Translations under genes and position numbers: made by a program | Notes under the pieces: model-generated | Seen by the model: the letters and a program-made list of their open reading frames with translations, nothing else | Told to the model about the DNA's origin: nothing | Databases searched by the model: none | From: Ciona intestinalis | Lineage: Eukaryota; Chordata; Ascidiacea; Phlebobranchia; Cionidae | Assembly (NCBI RefSeq): GCF_000224145.3 | Contig: NC_020167.2 | Location: 4,722,991 to 4,786,990 of the forward strand | Reading direction: 5' to 3' | Length of the DNA stretch: 64,000 bases | Shown: positions 61,116 to 64,000 of the stretch, in pieces | Numbering within the stretch: the stretch's first letter is position 1 | How the letters are laid out: every line of letters starts with the position of its first letter

Positions 61116-64000
61116 TTATTCATCATGTGTGTAGTTTTTCCAATATGATTTTTGTTGTTTTCCTTCCTAAATATAAAAAATGATGAATACCCCTGTTAAT
61201 TTATCAATAGGCACCAATTAATTATATGACTGACAAAGTTTTCGCAAAAAACTTACTTTTGTTGTAAACTTTTCACTTGATAAAACCATGTCCATAGACA
61301 GGGGAAGTGTTTCAGGTAATTCTGCAAATACAAAATAAAATGTTATGCAGATATTTGTATTTTTTCGTGTATTGATAGATGGAACAAACAGCTAGACCTT
61401 TAATATGGAGCATGTTCTATAAATAAATTTAACAATCAGGATTAAATTACAAAATGCAAAAGATTTATGAGAAACTCAGTTTAATGAGAATGCTTGAACA
61501 TTCCTTTTGTAATAAAAAGGCTTTAACTTTATTGCACACACGTTCCGATTTGGCGAATGTCATCAGGGTATGGGGCAGCAAACTAAGTTGCTAACAATGT
61601 TTTATTACCGGAAGATGGCAGAAAAAATGTTTAGGCTTTGTAGATTAGGCTTTGCAACCACAGTAGCAGAATGAATGAATGAATGTAACTTACTTTATCC
61701 TCGCGTGGCCGGAAAACGACAGTCGTTATCACATGGGTTTAACACCTCGTGCCATCTTACGAGTTGCCATTTATGTTACTTTGTGGGTGATTATTTTTTT
61801 TGGATTTTTTTTCATTTTTTTATGTATGGCTGATAATTTGGACAACCCATTAGTGACCACTGGGTTGAAGCAATTGTCGTTAAGTGACTTGCCCAAGGAC
61901 ACATACGCNNNNNNNNNNNNNNNNNNNNNNNNNNNNNNNNNNNNNNNNNNNNNNNNNNCATACGCCCACAATGGTAGCAGCGACGAGCCTTGAACCCATT
62001 ACCTAATGGTTACAGGCAGGCGCGCTAACCACTACGCCACGGCGCCGGACCAACAGTTCCAATTACTTAATGTATATTATACAAAACAAAAAATCCAGAA
62101 TTACCATCATTATAGGTATTGTTTCGGGAGGTTTCAATTTCTTCAATTGTTTTTAAAGTTGACGACTGATGTTCAGTACCAAAACCAGCAACCTTCTTTA
62201 ATTTCTGTGTACCTGTTTAAGGAATATTTGATTAGGTAAAACTGCATTGTTGTATTTTGCCATGGTTCTATTTTAATACCATGGTAACACATTTGTTACT
62301 CGTTTACATACCTTTGTTTTTTCTTTGTGTTTTTGATTTGAATGAAACATTGGAGGATGTTTCACTTCCACCACACCATAGTTCTGTTATCTCCGAGAGT
62401 GGATGGTAGTTCAACTTGTTCAAATTATTCCTAGATGGTTCAATTGTTACAATACAGCCTTTAAACTTTTAACAATCATTAAAATTTTATGTGGTACTTC
62501 AATCTGGTAAGTGATTTAGATATAAACAAGTTACAACTTACTAAACATAATGTAACCTTACTTTTTCAGAAATCGCTCCGTCATTGCAGTGTTAACCACA
62601 GCTATATTATAAGCATCTTTTTTAATATGGTGTTGCAATGCTTTACGCCGATGTCTCTGGTTAACTGGAGGGTCAGATTCTTTCATTAAACTTTCTCGTT
62701 CCAAAAAGTTGGGCAGAGACTGAAAACACATTTATACAAAAAAATAAAAAAACTGTGCAATTGAAACATGACATTGCATATACTGTGTTAATTATAAAAC
62801 ATGTGCATGCAGTTACTGTTATTGAATTGATAAATAAACTGACCTTTGTAAGGTTAACGTTCATTGAATGAAGTTTGGGGAATTTAGGTTGCTCTGGAAA
62901 TACTAGTGGCGGAGTTTCAGCTCTGTATGAGAATGCATTATGTATACATACTGTACATTTCATTCAAAAGAATTATATTAAAACAACTATTTTCTTGGAA
63001 TTTTAATGGAAAGTAACTCTGAAAACAGGCAAATAAACTTAGATAAAGATATGTTTGATTTTAGTACAAACACAGTAATACATCTTTGTGGAGTTGTAAA
63101 GCACAAGTACAAAATCCGTTTAATTATTTTAAATTGCATTAGAAGTACCTTTCATCAGTAGAGGCAATTGTGTCCATCTTCTTAAGTATGCCGGGTAAAT
63201 TGTCTCCTGTTCTGCTTTGCTCTAAAAATACACACTGAAAATACATGTACCGTATAAAAGTAATACCACCAAATTAAATTTTCAAGTGGCTTATTGAAGT
63301 ATGAGCTTAAGAGTATTATTTTAGACACTTGAAATATTAGGGATTGCCATGGGCACAGAAGGAAAACTTGAATGTGTAATAAGGTGACACAAACATATAT
63401 CCTAAAAATTATATTTCAGTGATTTTGACTATGTACATGATGACCTAAAAAAACATAAAGTGTGAAATATTGATTTTATTGTCCGGCGTTTCCTTAGGCA
63501 AGACACTTAACGGAAACTGCTCCAACCCAGTGCTCACTAATGGGTTGTTCAAATTATCAGCCACACATAAAAATATGAAAAAAATCACCCACAAAGTAAC
63601 ATATACTTGGTAACTCGCAAGAGGCACGAGGTATACGAACATCTGTGTTATAATGACTGTCGTTTTTCGGCCACACGAGGATAAAGTAAGCAAAACCTAA
63701 ATGAATGAATCTAACTTACTTTATCCTCGCGTGGCCGAAAAACGACAGTCGTTATCACACGAGTTCTCCACCTCATGCCAGCTTACAAGTTACCATGTAT
63801 GTTACTTTGTGGGTGATTGTTTTTTTTTTTTCATTTTTTAAATTCATTTATCAGGTAATGGTCAAATTCAATGTATCACTTTACCATGAAATGAATGTGA
63901 TGTTAGTGAGCTGTATCTGGATAACATCTGTTCAGTAAATGCATCAGGAGATATGAATGATGGTACAGGCCTCTTCCACAAATCTTGGTCAGATTTTACT
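61116..64000 (-). CDS. Unrecognised gene, 3' part (runs off the right edge)
   Basis: Minus-strand exons, phase-matched throughout: beyond the edge to 63885, 63221-63149, 62922-62844, 62719-62562, 62430-62312, 62212-62105, 61321-61257 and 61166-61116, ending TAA at 61116-61118; about 255 residues visible. The protein is hydrophilic, with no membrane helix or signal. One stretch is Pro-rich (AETPPLVFPEQPKFPKL). It is followed by a basic, probably helical segment (RHRRKALQHHIKKDAYNIAV) and a Ser/Thr/Lys-rich tail (SKTQRKNK, GTQKLKKVAGFG). I do not recognise the family; an intracellular structural or regulatory role would be a guess. The introns hold three SINE copies. Support is eight consecutive exons with matching phases and conventional splice sites. 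Confidence 0.75.
61669..62049 (-). mobile_element. tRNA-derived SINE, nearly full length
   Basis: The minus strand starts with a tRNA-like head: A box TGGCGTAGTGGTTAGCG (62023-62039) and B box GGGTTCAAGGC (61987-61997). Then come an unrelated body containing CTTGGGCAAGTCACTTAACG and a 3' tail of CATT repeats. These are the internal RNA polymerase III promoter and tail of a SINE. A 50-N gap interrupts it. At least eight fragments of the same family occur in the window. Confidence 0.88.
61909..61958. other. Assembly gap (50 N) inside a SINE
   Basis: Both flanks contain CATACGC, and joining them through it restores the expected SINE sequence. The gap may therefore be false. Confidence 0.95.
63481..63700 (+). 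mobile_element. SINE copy lacking the tRNA-like head
   Basis: Plus-oriented copy with AGGCAAGACACTTAACGG, TATAATGACTGTCGTTTTTC and an AATGAATGAAT tail. It abuts the next copy tail to tail. Confidence 0.75.
63701..63840 (-). mobile_element. SINE copy, 3' part only
   Basis: Minus-oriented 3' half (TTATCCTCGCGTGGCCGAAA, CCATGTATGTTACTTTGTGG) sharing its tail with the preceding copy. Confidence 0.7.

Noticed and set aside
61679-61993. 104-codon plus-strand frame
   Set aside because: It is the antisense translation of a SINE interrupted by Ns.
61960-62049. Possible tRNA gene on the minus strand
   Set aside because: A and B boxes are present but the sequence does not close into a cloverleaf acceptor stem and is fused to SINE body; it is a SINE head.

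Overview
The window is nuclear DNA from a small, AT-rich, intron-rich metazoan genome. The best guess is a tunicate close to Ciona intestinalis/robusta. The proteins are clearly animal-type (USP22, lipin, Rab26/37, tubby, cysteine string protein). Genes are tightly packed with many introns of 60-600 bp, and short terminal-inverted-repeat MITEs and a tRNA-derived SINE recur throughout. I see no CRISPR array, operon, rRNA, functional tRNA or viral element, and nothing that looks like an undescribed defence-type system.

Layout, left to right. 1-484: possible 3' end of an unrecognised gene (+). 2739-7323: EF-hand calmodulin-like gene (+); its middle is duplicated by what looks like an unmerged contig overlap on either side of an 800-N gap. 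8174-10490: secreted, probably GPI-anchored CAP/SCP protein (-). 12138-16491: cysteine string protein DNAJC5 (+) with two possible last exons. 17632-18918: HINT-type histidine triad hydrolase (-), possibly mitochondrial. 20082-31070: tubby-like protein (+), about 18 exons. 32385-33049: small single-pass membrane protein (-). 34700-36240: Rab26/Rab37 GTPase (-). 37082-42402: USP22-type SAGA deubiquitinase (-), 12 exons. 43518-55069: lipin phosphatidate phosphatase (-), about 21 exons. 55721-57700: CYP4 cytochrome P450 (+). 57969-59101: RNA polymerase subunit RPB8/POLR2H (-). 59483-60710: NCBP2AS2-like small protein (+). 61116-64000: 3' part of an unrecognised gene (-).

The genes are mostly unrelated. 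Pairs that share a short 5' intergenic region are CAP/DNAJC5, HINT/tubby, lipin/CYP4 and RPB8/NCBP2AS2. Lipin and CYP4 both act on lipids at the ER, but a functional link is only inference.

Gene models were assembled by hand from reading-frame continuity, GT/AG sites and matching intron phases. Exon coordinates are given in each entry. Five runs of N are assembly gaps. The most useful observations are the false duplication at 4-8 kb, a one-base frame break inside a conserved USP22 exon, two alternative C-termini for cysteine string protein, a SINE-derived tandem array in a USP22 intron, and a small palindromic element at 60.1 kb.
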